From: Azolla caroliniana | Taxonomy: Eukaryota > Polypodiophyta | Assembly: GCA_043228905.1 (NCBI GenBank) | Contig: JBHGNT010000012.1 | Coordinates: 10,602,001 to 10,666,000, forward strand | DNA length: 64,000 bases | Direction: 5' to 3' | In this document: one piece after another, positions 31,959-44,411 of the stretch | Layout of the letters: each line of letters begins with the position of its first letter | How positions within the stretch are numbered: position 1 is the first letter of the stretch | Notes under the pieces: model-generated | Told to the model about the DNA's origin: nothing | Databases searched by the model: none | The model's input: only the letters and a program-made list of their open reading frames with translations | Program-made: the position numbers and the translations under genes

Positions 31959-33200
31959 GGTGGAAACACCGGAAAAGGGGCTGAAGGTTCTCGAAGTGTT
32001 CTCAAATTTCGAGAGTTGATTGGGGAGGTTGTCCGCGAGCGATCAAGCTATCATCGCACCGGACAAGGTGGTTATGTTTCTATTTGTCGTGTGGGACCGG
32101 AAAGATCTTGGAGTGCTTCTAAAGGATACGATTATGGAGAGTGGCCTGACCAATACATGGGGGAATGTGTGGGACATCGTCACAATTATGTGGCAACGTC
32201 AGGAATACGTGTGGATGAGATATCTAGAGCAATGGCATCTTTTTTGTTAGAAATGCTAGAAATCTTGGAGAAAACCGGCTTTGATGGCATCCGGATATGA
32301 CATTCCAGAAGTTACGGGATGGGAGTGCCCCATAGATAGGAATAGCATATATGTCGTATGTCAATTACATGAGGTGTACGTAGATGAGAAACAACGACGC
32401 ACGGATGTTGCGGCCAGACCTAGGAGGACACCGAAGAATAGGAACTTCGAAGAGAAGGGAAAAGAGAAAATGGTTCCGGCATTTAGACTTGCCTCAAACA
32501 TCGAACAACGGACGGACCTAAAGAAGGTGTTCAAGGAGAGAGTCCTTGATAGTCAAGTGGACTTTTCCCTCAGAGAATTGCGCAGAATCGCGAAGGAGTT
32601 CCACAATCTCCTCGTGGATCTCATAAAAAGAAAGAGGCAGGTTACGAAACAATCAAATACTCTTAAGGTAAATACAAGTGCCATCCTAATGACCGACACA
32701 GAAGCAGAGGATGAAATTCCAAACTCCCACTACACAAAGCCACATTGGGCACGAGCAACTACGAAGACTCCAGCCCGGATTGGAAGTATCAAAGAGCTCG
32801 TAGTTTCGTTGATTGATCATAGATTAGAGATCAATTTGATGTCCAAGGAGTTCTACTGGAAGGGGAAGTGTTCTATAAACACCGAAAATGGGTGGAAGAT
32901 CTGGGCAACCACGAAATCCACAGAAGAACTATTTGTGGCTTGTCCGGATGTGACGGTGAAGATCATAGATGTGGAGATCAACCAAACAAATTTCGTGCAA
33001 TATGAGCTCTCACATTCCGTGATCCTCGGACAATCCTTCATTATGGTTTTGTGAATGGAAACAAAGGTGTTTCATAGTAGAGCGGCTTTTGCATGGATTT
33101 GAAGCCAAAGAGGAGAAAAAGTCGTACAGTTTTTTATCGTGCCAATGAATCATGAAAGGAACAAAAGAGAGCTCTTGTTCCAGATAAAATTGGATTTTTG
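31959..33200 (+). pseudogene. Gypsy-H' gag-protease, second segment
   Basis: Continues the frame that Copia-G interrupted at 18523 (GLKVLEVFSNFES...). A deletion near 32250 removes the region with the zinc knuckle, and several stops are present. The later segment (32281-33050) matches Gypsy-H well: TGWECPIDRNSIY, LASNIEQRTDLKKVF, HYTKPHWARATT. The protease active site is D-H-R instead of D-H-G, so it would be inactive. The T5-stop junction to pol is retained. Confidence 0.87.
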
Positions 33201-33311
33201 AACCAGACTGTTGTGGAGTGGGGGAGTGACAGTTCGAGGAGCTTTGATACCCCACATAGGAGGAAGCCACTCAGAGCAACACAAGTGTGAATTAATCTAG
33301 ATGGGGCACCT

Positions 33312-34520
33312 ATGTACATGGTTGTGATCGGCGTAATGAAGAAAGAACTCCGGAAGATGCAGGATGAGCTACAGTCTGCATCAATCATAAAAGAAGACGA
33401 AGAAATCACGGAAGTAGTCGAAGAAGTGTTTTATGGGATCATGCTACAATGGCTTGAAGAGCTTGTGGAAGATGATAGCCAAGGAGACCGGGTAGTTCCG
33501 ATGGAATAGGTAGAGATGTACAAGATCACTGCGGAAATGGGGCCAGATGCGCTCCACAAAGAAGAGGCAATGGTTTGTACGAAATATAAGACCGTGGAAA
33601 AGAAGGTGAAACTGTCTGCGGGACCGTTACCGCCAATAGAGAACAAAAGAGGAAAATTCTAACACTTCAGAAGGCCATGGATATTGGACATACATTTACG
33701 GATGAGACCTGGAGGAATCTACAGATCGGTGGAGCTGGGTTCCTCTTACCAAAAGAAGAAGAATGATTTCGAGAAATGATAGAACAACATTGGAAAGCAT
33801 TTGCATTCACATCAAAGGAGATAGGGCACGTTGAACCGAAGATAGTGCGGTGATCTTCATGATTGAACATGTGTTGGGGAACTTCAAGTTGATTCCGGTG
33901 CCGCGGGTGCATATTCCAAAAATCATTGACTTGCTCATGGAGAAGGTGGCGATGGGGATTCTAGAGCCATCAAAGGCTCCATACTCAAATCAATGGTTTA
34001 CAGTTCCAAAGAAGAATGGGTCACTACAGTTCATCCAGGACTTGCAACCGGTGAACAAGGTCACAATCCGAAATTTCGGGGTAGGACCAATATTTAATGA
34101 ATTTGCAGAGTCATTCACCAATCGAGTAATGTACTCGATCAGAGACCTATACTCCGGGTATGACCAATTCCAATTAGTTGTAGATAGTCGGGACATCACT
34201 ACGATGCGAACACCAATAGGATTAGTCCGGATGTGTACATTACCACAAGGAACCACAAACTCAGTCGCACATATGATGAATGCAATGAACAAGGTGCGTT
34301 GGGACTGCATTACGGAGATAACGATGTTGTTCTTAGATGACATTCTGATAAAAAGATGTGTGGTGGAAGAGAAGGATGAGACTACGGATGATCGGGGATG
34401 TCGAAAGTTCGTAGTTGACCATATTCGCGATTGTGAGAAAGTGCTACGGAAGTTAGAAGATGTGCACCTAATGCTCTCCGGAAGAAAATTGGCAATCAGA
34501 CAAGAAGAGATACTAGTAGT
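33312..34520 (+). pseudogene. Gypsy-H' pol, first segment (RT)
   Basis: Matches the Gypsy-H RT, including VPKKNGSLQFIQDLQPVNKVTIRN and the catalytic FLDD at about 34330. In-frame stops and frameshifts lie near 33510, 33640-33660 and 33760. It ends in QEEILVV at about 34520 at the junction with Copia-K. Confidence 0.87.
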
Positions 34521-35433
34521 CAGAATTCGACGCGTGATTTGTGAACATTCCGCTACGGTTGTCGTGGTCGGAGTTTGATGCGTAGTTTGTGAGGTGTCGA
34601 CTTGTTGAAGCCGACTCACTTCTCTTTTTCCAACACTCCGCCTCGTAGTGGCCGATTTTGCCGCAATAATTACAAGTTGCGGGCCTCGTTTGCCGACCAT
34701 GTTCGGCGTGGAAGCTCCCCCTTCTTCCGAAGGTTCCTCGATGGCTTCCGTGAAGGTTTGAGTTCCCTTTGCATGATGGGTCGAATTGACCTCTTCTACT
34801 GCCATGACCTCCTCCTCCGCCACCGTCCGAATTCGAGAAGAACATTTGTCCTTTTGACGTTTTGCTTTTGGTTCGGACGTGGTTCTCTTCGACCAATAGC
34901 ATTGATTAGAGGTCGAAGAATGAAGGAAGGTTTTCTCTCACCAAGATTGCCGTCCGTAATGGATCGAATCGTTGTGCAAGGCCGCCCAAGCATACTTGAA
35001 CCATCTCGTCTTCGTTGACGTTTATTTTGATGGAGCCAAGCGAGTCGCAAATGCTCTTGATCTTGGCGGTGTAGTTCGACACGAACATGTCTTTTTGATG
35101 AATGTTGTTCAACTCTTGTCGGAGTTGAAGCTTTCAGGCAGTCGTGTTGGCGGCGAACATTTTCTTTAAGTTCTCCCACACCTCTTTGGGCGTCTTGGCA
35201 TCTCGAATGTGGCTAAGCATGTGGTCGTGGACACATGTTGCAAAGCAATACATGATTCGATTCGCCACTTGCTCCGATGTTGCATAATAGGCATTTTTTG
35301 AGTCGGGTCGATTTTCTTGTGTGTCGTTGATGTAGCTCTAATACCCTTGGCCGACGAGGTATTGGGTCATCTTGTACTCCCAAGATGAATAATTGCTCCG
35401 GTCTAGCTTTTCACGAGGGAGCGTACTACCCAT
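34521..35433 (-). pseudogene. Copia-K gag
   Basis: The ATG at 35433 (MGSTLPREKLDRSNYSSWEYKM) starts a gag related to those of Copia-G and Copia-I. Stops occur near 35338 and 34903. The zinc knuckle CNYCGKIGHYEAEC (about 34680-34640) is intact. A Gly/Ser-rich stretch precedes it. The frame ends at the broken boundary with Gypsy-H'. Confidence 0.82.
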
Positions 35434-35614
35434 TTGTGTATTCATGTTAATTAGTGTCTTCTCTTCTTATACTTTTCTTCGTTCGATCACGTGCACGTGC
35501 TACGTAGCGGCACTACGGTAGCCGATAGCTGGATTTTGTCGTCGGCGTCTCGAACACACAATCACGGAGTCAGGTGGGCTTAGTGGATTTTCTAAACCAC
35601 ACGCTTTGATACCA

Positions 35615-36049
35615 TGTTAAGAATTAGGTAAGTAATTAAGCAAAGGTTAATTAGTACCTAATTATGTGATTAGTTAATAAGCGGAAGATTAAGTGATATG
35701 TGTGTGTATGTGTGAGAGAGGAAGAGAGATAGAGAGAGATACAACACAAGATGGGGGATGAGTAAGTATATTAAATTAGCATTATCATCATCAAATACAA
35801 AAATACCCACAATGAGGTATATATACATTTCATGCGCAAAGGTGCACATGTGTGAGTAGAATATAGGTACTAATGTGTAAGTCCTATATTAAATGTATTT
35901 AGGGGTGGAGGATCTAGAATATCCCACTTAAGTACAAGGTCCTATTTAAGTTGTTATAGTCAACACTTCTAACTAGATTCTATCTAGGTAACTAGGAAGT
36001 TACATGGTTGACTAACTAACTAAACTAAGTTGAGCTTGATCTCTCAACA
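35615..36049 (-). repeat. 5' LTR of Copia-K
   Basis: 435 bp with TGTTGAGAGATC at the minus-strand start and CTTAACA at its end. Includes a GA/GT-rich stretch (35697-35745). Confidence 0.8.
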
Positions 36050-36573
36050 TTGTTGTCTTATCCTTTTCGAAAACAATAACTTAACTATGTCTTTATCGCA
36101 AGCTTTTATGTCGGTTGAAGAGGAGTCTCAACCCTCGCGCTCTGATACCATGTAAAAGAATACGTGTGCGGACGTGTATGCAAAAGGCACAGAGTACATG
36201 GTTCGGAAATACGACAGTCCAGTAAAACGCAGAAATCACAGAGAAAGAGAGGGAGAGACAGAGAGAGTAGAAAAACAAAACTATATTCAAAAATAATTCT
36301 CTGTATGTTCTCAGTACATACTTCGTGCTCAGTGAGCAGCTTTTATACAAGCCCTGACTATTGGGCTGACACAAGTACTTACAATACTTAACCGCTCATA
36401 AATGAGCATCCTACACTTACTCCCAAAATTATTCCTTCCGAGGAATAACATTCTAACGGCCTCTCGGTTTACACACCGCTACGGCCATATTGTGCATACG
36501 GTTTTACGCACCTAGTCTACGCATTGGGTTACGCACCCGTTTACGCACCCAATGTTGAGCTTGTCTCTCAACA
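36050..36573 (-). mobile_element. Copia-J: leader, primer site and 5' LTR only
   Basis: The LTR is 36573-36151 (TGTTGAGAGACAAG...TTTTACA on the minus strand), with the primer site TGGTATCAGAGC at 36150-36139 and 89 bp of leader before Copia-K begins. The rest of Copia-J is missing. The LTR resembles that of Copia-I. Confidence 0.78.
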
Positions 36574-38767
36574 GGTTTGAATGGAATCTAGAGCACCGTA
36601 GTCGTGAAGTAACTGAAGAAAACATTACAAGGAGTGAAGTCGCTAAAGAAACCAGACTATACCCAACCAATCATAGTCACGGTTGATACGAGTCGAACTG
36701 GGATCGGATGGGTCATCAACCAAGAAGATGAGGAAAGAACACGACATCCAGTTCGGTTTGGTGCAAAGGTTCTCAACAAACGTAAATGAGGATACACACA
36801 GATTAAAAGAGAATTATGGGGAGTCGTATCGGCGATAAAATTCGATCAGGATTATTTAATCAGAGCTAAAGTGGTGATCGAAACGAATTGTCTTCTGATA
36901 CTCAGGATGATGCGATGTTGCATGGTACCATATGTGGCTATGTTAAGCTAGATTGCATACGTGAAGTCACTTAATCTAGAGGTACGACACATCTCAGGAT
37001 AAGACAACGTGGTAGCACATATGCTATCGAGGGCACGACACGGTTCGGAGATGACGTAGTCGACTCGGATATGAATAAGTTTCGAAAGACTACTTTATTT
37101 CGGAGCACGCATGCCGGGTGAACATAATCCGGGAATTTTGGGAATACAAATACGAAGGAGAAAGCTAGTTGATTGGGAGAATGCTGGAGATGACGTAGTC
37201 GACTCGGATATGAATAAGTTTTGAAAGACTACTTTATTTCGGAGCACGCATGCCGGGTGAACATAATCCGGGAATTTTGGGAATACAAATACGAAGGAGA
37301 AAGCTAGTTGATTGGGAGAATGCTACAAGAGATCAAGGGATCATCGGATAATAAAGAAAAGAGAGCTGAGATCTGAAAGAAGAAGCGACAAGTCCGGAAG
37401 TTCTTCCTGAACAATGGATTTATCTAGAGGGAGCCCAAAAGCCCAAATGGTATACCACTACGGGTAGTCAGCACAAAGGAACAAATGAAACGGATAATAT
37501 ATCCGAATTTCACGAATCCTATTGGGCTGGACATCTAGGTACATGGTCGACATTTGCAAAGATCAAGCAAAAATATTGGTGGAAGAATATGTACAAGGAC
37601 GTAGCGGAGTTCACAGAAAGCTGCAAGAAATGTCAAATCTTCTCCGAAGTTCAACACGAGGATGAACTACATCTGACATTCTCACCGGCAATGAACTTCA
37701 AATGGATGGTTGACATTGTAGCAATGACCATCGGCATCGAACAAAAGAAGTTCTTGATGCTAGCTCGGGAGGATCTGACGAATCAAGTAGAAGGTCGAGC
37801 GCTATGGAGGAAAACAAGTTTTTATAGCATGCCAATTTCTTTTGGAAGAAATGTTCTGCAAGTACGGGTGCGTAGGTCAAGTGATTGCAGATCGGGGAGA
37901 ACTTAACTTCGATGAAGCTAAGGAACTCTTCGCTAAACACAGACTATGGTTGACACTAACCACGACATATAATCCAGAAGCCAACGAGAAGATCGAGTGA
38001 GGACATAGCCCAATTGTAAAAGCACTGGCAAAAGTGTGTGACGGAAGGGTGAAGCTTTGGCCGCAAATGCTTCCATATGCACTATGGGTGGATCGCACAA
38101 CGCACAGTTCCGTGACCGGTTACATGCCAGCAGAACTTATGACCGGGCAAGCTCCGGTAATGCCTACAGAAATCACAATTACAACATGGACGGTGCTACT
38201 GTGGAAGGAAGAGATGAGTTGTGAAGAACTACTAGTGGTCCGGATACGACAAAACTACCAGAAGACATTTCAGAAGAGGTACCACGACAATGGGAAGCTC
38301 AATTCCGCATCAAACATCTATTCGAAAAAAACATTGACTATGGCCACAGAAGATCGAAGAAGGGGATTGGGTGATAGTCTACGACAGCAACTTGGATCAT
38401 CAACACAACTCGATACCGAAATTCACTCGAAGGTGGTTTGAACCATACGAGGTTCAAAAAGTATTCGACAACAAAACTTACCAACTACGTGAGTTGGATG
38501 GAACAATATTGCGGGTGCATATAACGGGGAAGCCGGTGAAGATTTTTAAGAAGCAAAGGGACGTCGAACCCTACGTAACTTTGGACAACATTGACACAGA
38601 GGAACAAAAGCGGATATGGATCACGAAGATGCAGGAAACGAAAAAACGGGCTAGAATTAATGATCGACTTAATGGGAGAAACAGATGGCACTACAGATGA
38701 AGGAGAATAACGAAGGTTCGGCAACTTCGGCACATGCCGGAGGATGTGCAGGTTTAGAGGAGACGAG
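36574..38767 (+). pseudogene. Gypsy-H' pol, second segment: RNase H and integrase
   Basis: RNase H starts with PIIVTVDTSRTGIGWVINQ (about 36665). Relative to Gypsy-H about 190 bp between RT and RNase H are missing, lost with the Copia-J/K junction. A 139-bp tandem duplication lies at 37051-37328. The integrase zinc part (CKKCQ, 37621-37635) and core follow, with many stops. It ends at about 38700 in an acidic tail and runs into a diverged LTR. Confidence 0.85.
37051..37328 (+). repeat. 139-bp tandem duplication in Gypsy-H' pol
   Basis: The block starting 'atgacgtagtcgactcggat' at 37051 recurs at 37190 almost unchanged. Gypsy-H has one copy of the equivalent region (around 26935-27075). Confidence 0.88.
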
Positions 38768-39331
38768 TGACGTAGTGTACTTCATACACACCATGGAAAA
38801 CATATAAAGAAAATATTGAAACATATGTTATCCGCATAGGGTTGGATTCATATCTTAGGAAACAATTAGCTTATGACTAGAGCTACTATTCAGTGCTTTA
38901 GATTTTATATATTTTCTTTGTCATATTCATAAATCCATAGGAAACAAACATATAAAACCATGTGCACAAATCCATGGTTTTATGCATGTCATAAGAAAAA
39001 TTGTGTGCTCAAAAACCATGGTCCCAAGCCCATAGTTTTGTGCATGGAGAGATCTATAAAACCCCTATTAGGGCTTGTGTAAGGGGGGGCTTGTTCATAT
39101 CACCATTATCATCAAGACATCATTCTTCTTATTCTTACTCTCATTTATCTTCTTCTAATTTATATTCTCAAGTCTACAGATTTTTGTTCTTTTCATGTGT
39201 GGGATTGTTTTCCTCAACTCTACCTTCACATCGTCATCTTTTCGATAACTTGTCAGATGTCCTCCATGGTCCTAGACCCCAGTGGTCCCACTCCAATAGC
39301 ACACGCACACACGAATCTTCGCAATAACGCA
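38768..39331 (+). repeat. Diverged 3' LTR of Gypsy-H'
   Basis: It begins TGACGTAGTGTAC at the same place, relative to the end of pol, as the Gypsy-H LTR (TGTCGTAGTGTAG). The last ~80 bp also align (tcctagaccccagtggtcccac against the Gypsy-H end). The middle is largely unrecognisable. The right boundary is approximate. Confidence 0.65.
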
Positions 39332-40010
39332 TGTCGGTTGATCGTAATCCGGGAATTCCAGGAAGAAGAATACGAAGGAGAAAGCTTGTTGATTGGGAAA
39401 GTGCTACAAGAGATTGAGGAATCATCGGACAATAACGAAAAGAGATCCTAGATCTGGAGGAAGAAGTGACAAGCTCGGAAGTTCTTCCTAAACAATGGAT
39501 TAATCTGGAGGGAACCGAAAAGACCACATGGTATACCACTACGGGTAGTTGGTACAACAAAGCAACAAAAACGGATCATGTCCAAATTTCACGACTCTGA
39601 TTGGGTTGGACATCGGGGTACATGAGCAACATTCAGAAAGATGAAGCAAAAGTAATTGTGGAAGAGTATGTACAAGGACGTAGCGAAGTTAAGGGAAAGT
39701 AGATTTGAAGCATGTACCTCCATGTTGACAACCCCAACGCTTACCGTTATACTAACTCACCATAAATAATATAATTATGGATTGCACTCAATAAACTCAT
39801 GCACAACTAGTGTGCATGAATATTATAGTTAGAGAAAGCATGATGCTTGCCATATGTCGAGCTATACTTAGCCTCTCCCATCACTATATAAGGGTCGGCA
39901 CAAAATGTAAATGGGGGGAATAATTCTCTGGCATCAGCTTCAAACAAATTTCACACATTGTCTAACTCCACACTTGTTTTGGTCTTTGGCCCACCAAACT
40001 TCTTCTTATA
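39332..40010 (+). mobile_element. Gypsy-H-type fragment: integrase piece joined to part of an LTR
   Basis: Bases 39332-39690 match Gypsy-H pol from about 27005 to 27360, with stops. From about 39705 the sequence matches the AT-rich half of the Gypsy-H LTR, for example 'acctccatgttgacaaccccaac' and the 'actcatgcacaactagtgtgcatga' block. The junction looks like a deletion. Copia-C inserted at its right end. Confidence 0.75.
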
Positions 40011-40357
40011 TGTTAGGAAACAGGTCCCTCCGGATGGGAACTGAGAAGAACAGTGCTGATGAGAAACTCGGCCAAGGCTGAAACCGGATGAGGAGTACCC
40101 GGCTACGGAAGACCCGGTGAGAACCGGATGAGAAGTACCCGGCAAGAGCCGGATGGTGAAGGCCCGGTGAGAAGTGCTCACCGGATGAAGGGACATATTC
40201 ATAAATATGTTTCCTAAGAGTCCATCGGGGCTATATTTGTAAATAGCCGAAAATTTATATTAGTATAAATATGACTTAGGGCAAACTCTGTTTTGTGTGG
40301 AGGTTGTTGTAGTTGTTGTGTTCTTGTTGGCGCAAGACTGCAGAGTGCGTGACTGTG

Positions 40358-40407
<50 letters not shown>

Positions 40408-40681
40408 GAGGTTGTTGCCTCTGTTGTAACCGCCGCTTGTGGCGAAGATAGCAAGCTCGAGGTCGTTGCCTCGGTGCTTTACTATTGTACATTCTGATAT
40501 ATAGTGATAGTTTGCAGTCTGTGGGCTGCCATGGTTTTTCCCTAGTTTGGGTTTTTTCCACGTTAACATCCTGTGTACTCTTCTCCTCGCTGTGTCGTGC
40601 GTTCATTACCCATTTTTCTGTGTTTGATTTTAGACTTGGTTGTGGCCGAGTGTTGTGCAAAGGGAGGGTGCATTCTTGACA
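40011..40681 (+). repeat. 5' LTR of Copia-C
   Basis: 671 bp, TGTTAGGAAACAGG...CATTCTTGACA. It has an AGTACCCGG/ACCGGATGAG minisatellite (40085-40190) and a long GA tract (40361-40403). Confidence 0.95.
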
Positions 40682-40684
40682 AAG

Positions 40685-40696
40685 TGGTATCAGAGC
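40685..40696 (+). other. Primer-binding site of Copia-C
   Basis: TGGTATCAGAGC, complementary to initiator tRNA-Met, three bases after the LTR. Confidence 0.95.
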
Positions 40697-40712
40697 GAGG
40701 CGACACAGAAAA

Positions 40713-41220
40713 ATGGACGACTCGTTGGGAGGCATGTTCAAGCTCACTGGCTCCAACTATTCGGCGTGGAAGTCGAAGATGAGGGACATGCTCGTGGTTA
40801 AAGATCTTTGGCTGCCGGTTCAGTTCGGGGACAAGAGACCGGACAAAACCGACGCTGCGATATGGGAGGTGATGCACATGAAGACAACGGCTTACATATG
40901 GTGCTTCATCGACATGAGTCTATACAACAACTTCAATGAAGAGAGAGCAAGGCTCATGAGCTCTGGGAGAAGATCAACATTATGTTTCAGAACAAAAATG
41001 TTATCAATCAGGTTTCGGTATTTCGGAAGCTAGTAAGACTCTAGTACCAAGATGGCTCCAGCAAGCCAGGACACTTCCAAAAGAACCATCGACATTTCCG
41101 AAAAGATAAGGAAACGGACGGTACCGATTCGAAGCAGACACCGGACCGGAACGGTAAAGACCGGAGGGGAACGAACCAGAAGGGAACGACGGCAATCGCG
41201 GCAAGTGAAGAAGAGTTGAT
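40713..41220 (+). pseudogene. Copia-C gag with internal deletion
   Basis: Starts MDDSLGGMFKLTGSNYSAWKSKM, as in Copia-B. After the equivalent of YQDGSS the sequence jumps to the equivalent of KPGHFQKN, removing about 430 bp that in Copia-B encode the second half of gag and the first two cysteines of the zinc knuckle. A frameshift near 40953 and stops follow. This product could not package RNA. Confidence 0.88.
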
Positions 41221-44200
41221 GCTCATCACCGAGGAGAGTGAGATAAACCTTGCCGGCGACGAGATGACCTGGGTGGTTGACTCCGGAGCGTCGTTCCACC
41301 TTACCCCAGACCGGAAATGCTTCTCATCCTACTAAGCCGGTGATCACGGCTGTGTCCGGATGGGGAATGAAGGTACATGCCGAATTGTTGGCATAGGAGA
41401 CGTGTGGCTGACAACACCAACCGGATGCAAGTTGTTGTTGAAGGATGTCTGACACGTTTCGGAGGTTTGTCTGAACCTGATATCATCCGGTCGGCTAGAT
41501 GATGAAGGCTACATGGGTAGCATCCAGAACGGTGTTATGAAGTTCAGCAAAGGGAGCCTGATTGTGGCTCGGGCCCAGAAGGTAAACACTTTGTACCTGA
41601 TGAATGCCCGGTTATGTCCTGAGGAAGTGAAAGTGGCATCCGACACTGCCGGTGAGCTGTGGCACAAAAGGCTGTGTCACATGAGCGAGAAGGGGATGAA
41701 GAGGCTTGCAGACGACAACCTCATTCCAGTGAAGAACGTGCACTTGGAGAAGTGCACTGATTGTTTGGCCGGTAAGCAAAACCGGGCCTCCTTCCGACCA
41801 AGGCCACCGATGAGACATAATGCACCACTGGAGTTGGTGCATACTGATGTGTGTCAAGTGGACACGAAGTCACATGCAGGATCGCAGTACTTCATGACGT
41901 TCATAGATGACCACAGCCAGAAGTTGTGGGCCACACCATTGAAGACGAAGGATCAGGTGCGTTCCATCTTCAAAGAGCTCCACGCGAGAGTGGAAAGAGA
42001 AACCGGCCGGAAGCTGAAGGCGGTTCGAGTAGATAACAGAGGTGAATACCGGGGGCAATTCGAGGAGTACTGTCGCTCGAAGAGAATCCGGCTCGAATTT
42101 ACCGTGCCGAAGACCCCAGAACTAAACGGGTTGGCCGAGAGGATGAACCGGACCATAATGGAGAGGGTCCGGAGTATGCTGGCGGATGCAAAACTACCCA
42201 AGAGGTTTTGGGCTGAGGCACTGTCGACGGCGACATATGTGATAAACAGATCACCCTCACTACCCTTGGACGGAGACAAGCCACAGAGAGTCTGGACCGG
42301 TAAGGAAGTGTCCTACCGGCATATGAAAGTATTCGGGTGTCTTGCGTACGTGCATGTTGCTAAGGACCGGAGAGGAAAGTTGGATCCAAAGACCCGGCCA
42401 TGCATATTCCTCGGTTACGGCGACGATGAGTTCGGCTACCGAGTGTGGGACCTGGCCGACAAGAAGGTATTCCGGAGTCGAGATATTATCTTTATGGAGG
42501 ACAAGACGCTCGCCGACTGGGAGTCAGAGAAGAAGATAATGAACTCCGAGTCGACCGGTAAGGATCGATTCTACGATGAGCAGACCCAACCGGCAAGAGA
42601 CCGGTTACCACTCGAGGAACCAGCCTTTTACGGTGAGGATACCGAACCGGTAGAAGAAGAAGTAGAGGAAGCTGAAACCGAAACCGGCCAAGACCCCGAA
42701 TCAGATTCGGATGAAGAGCAAATGGGGGAGCCGGTTACCGAAGCCCAAAGACGGAGATATCCTCTCAGAGAGAGAAGGGCCCCTCGGAGATTTCCGGATG
42801 CAGAGCATGTGCTGTTGACCGATGAGGGGGAGCCAGAAAGCTTCGAGGAAGCTAAAAGTGACGCCCATAGCCGCAAATGGTTAAGTGCCATGCAAGATGA
42901 GATGGATTCCCTGCATGAGAACCATACGTATGAATTGGTGGAGTTGCCGAAAGGAAAGAGGGCACTCCGAAACAAGTGGGTGTACAAGTTGAAACCGGGA
43001 GATGCCGGCAACCCCCCGAGATACAAAGCCAGGATCGTGGTCAAGGGGTTCCAGCAGAAGAAGCGCGTGGACTTCAATGAGATATTTGCCCCGGTAGTAA
43101 AGATGACCTCCATCCGGACGGTGTTGAGTATAGCGGCAAGCATGGACCTCGAGGTAGAGCAGTTGGACGTGAAGACGACATTCCTTCACGGTGACCTCGA
43201 AGAGGAGATCTACATGCAGCAACCGGAAGGATTCGTGGAGAAAGGGAAGGAGCGCCTGGTTTGTCGGTTGAAGAAGAGCCTGTACGGACTGAAGCAGGCT
43301 CCTCGACAATGGTACCGGAAGTTCGACTCCTTCATGACCAATCAAGGGTACCACAAGACGCAGGCCGATCACTGCGTGTTTGTGAAGAAATTCGAAGGAG
43401 GCAACTTCCTGATACTCCTTCTATACGTGGATGACATGCTGATCGTCGGACGGAACCAAGCCAGAATACGGATGCTGAAGAAGGCTCTCAATCGAACTTT
43501 CGCAATGAAAAACTTGGGTCCGGCAAGACAGATGTTGGGGATGCATATCATCCGGAACCGGCCAACAAAGCAATTGTGGCTGTCACAGGAGAAATACGTG
43601 ACAAAGGTGCTTCAACAGTTCAACATGTTAGAAGCGAAACCGGTCGGATTGACGCTCCCGGCAAGCTGCAGATTATCCGATAAGCAAAGCCCGCAGACGA
43701 AAGCAGAGAAGGCTGATATGATGAAGGTTCCATATGCCTCTGTCGTTGGGAGCTTGATGTACGCAATGGTGTGTACCCGACCGGATATTGGATACGCAGT
43801 CGGAGTGGTGAGCCGGTTTATGAGCAATCCCGGCAAAGAGCACTGGAACGCGGTCAAATGGATACTCCGGTACTTGAAGGGCACTTCGAACATGTGTCTC
43901 CGATTCGGCTCCGGTAAACCTCAACTTGACGGTTTTACCGATTCGGACATGTCGGCTGATGTGGATACCAGCCGGTCTACATTCGGGTATGTAATGACAT
44001 ATGCAGGGGGAGTTGTTTCGTGGCAGTCAAGGCTGCAGAAGACAGTTGTGTTGTCAACCACGGAAGCGGAGTACATGGCGGCTGTGGAAGCCGGCAAGGA
44101 AATATTATGGATGAAGGACTTCATCGGAGAGTTCGGTGTTCGGCAAGATGAATACCGGCTCTATTGCGATAGTCAAAGTGCCATCCACCTTGCTAAGAAC

Positions 44201-44390
44201 GCAGCGTACCACTCCAGGACAAAGCACATCCAGCGTAGATATCACTAGATCCGGGAGCGAGTAGAAGATCGAGAGTTCGCGCTGACGAAGATCCACACGG
44301 CCGAGAACAGGTCAGATATGCTGACCAAAGTACTGATACCCGAGAAGTTGGATGTATGTTGGAAGCGGATCGGACTAGTATGACATCCCA
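41220..44390 (+). pseudogene. Copia-C pol: protease, integrase, RT, RNase H
   Basis: Very similar to Copia-A. The protease has DSGASFHL. Stops occur at 41333 and near 41451. From 41513 a 911-codon stretch without a stop carries the integrase zinc part (LWHKRLCHMSEKG, CTDCLAG), the catalytic region with NGLAERMNRT, RT with YVDD (about 43425) and RNase H. A TAG at 44246 replaces the Trp codon present in Copia-A. The second integrase Asp sits in VDNRGEY, so that Asp remains, but the conserved GG that follows is RG. Confidence 0.93.
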
Positions 44391-44411
44391 TGCCGGGGTG
44401 AAGGGGGAGTT

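Larger units (their letters stand above)
34521..36049 (-). mobile_element. Copia-K: minus-strand Copia fragment inside Copia-J
   Basis: It contains a 5' LTR (36049-35615), a primer site TGGTATCAAAGC (35614-35603, one change from the usual sequence) and gag, and is truncated at about 34521. It inserted in the leader of Copia-J, whose primer site and LTR are immediately to the right. Confidence 0.8.

Noticed and set aside
42628-43372. Minus-strand ORFs opposite Copia-C pol
   Set aside because: They mirror those opposite Copia-A and have no features of their own.
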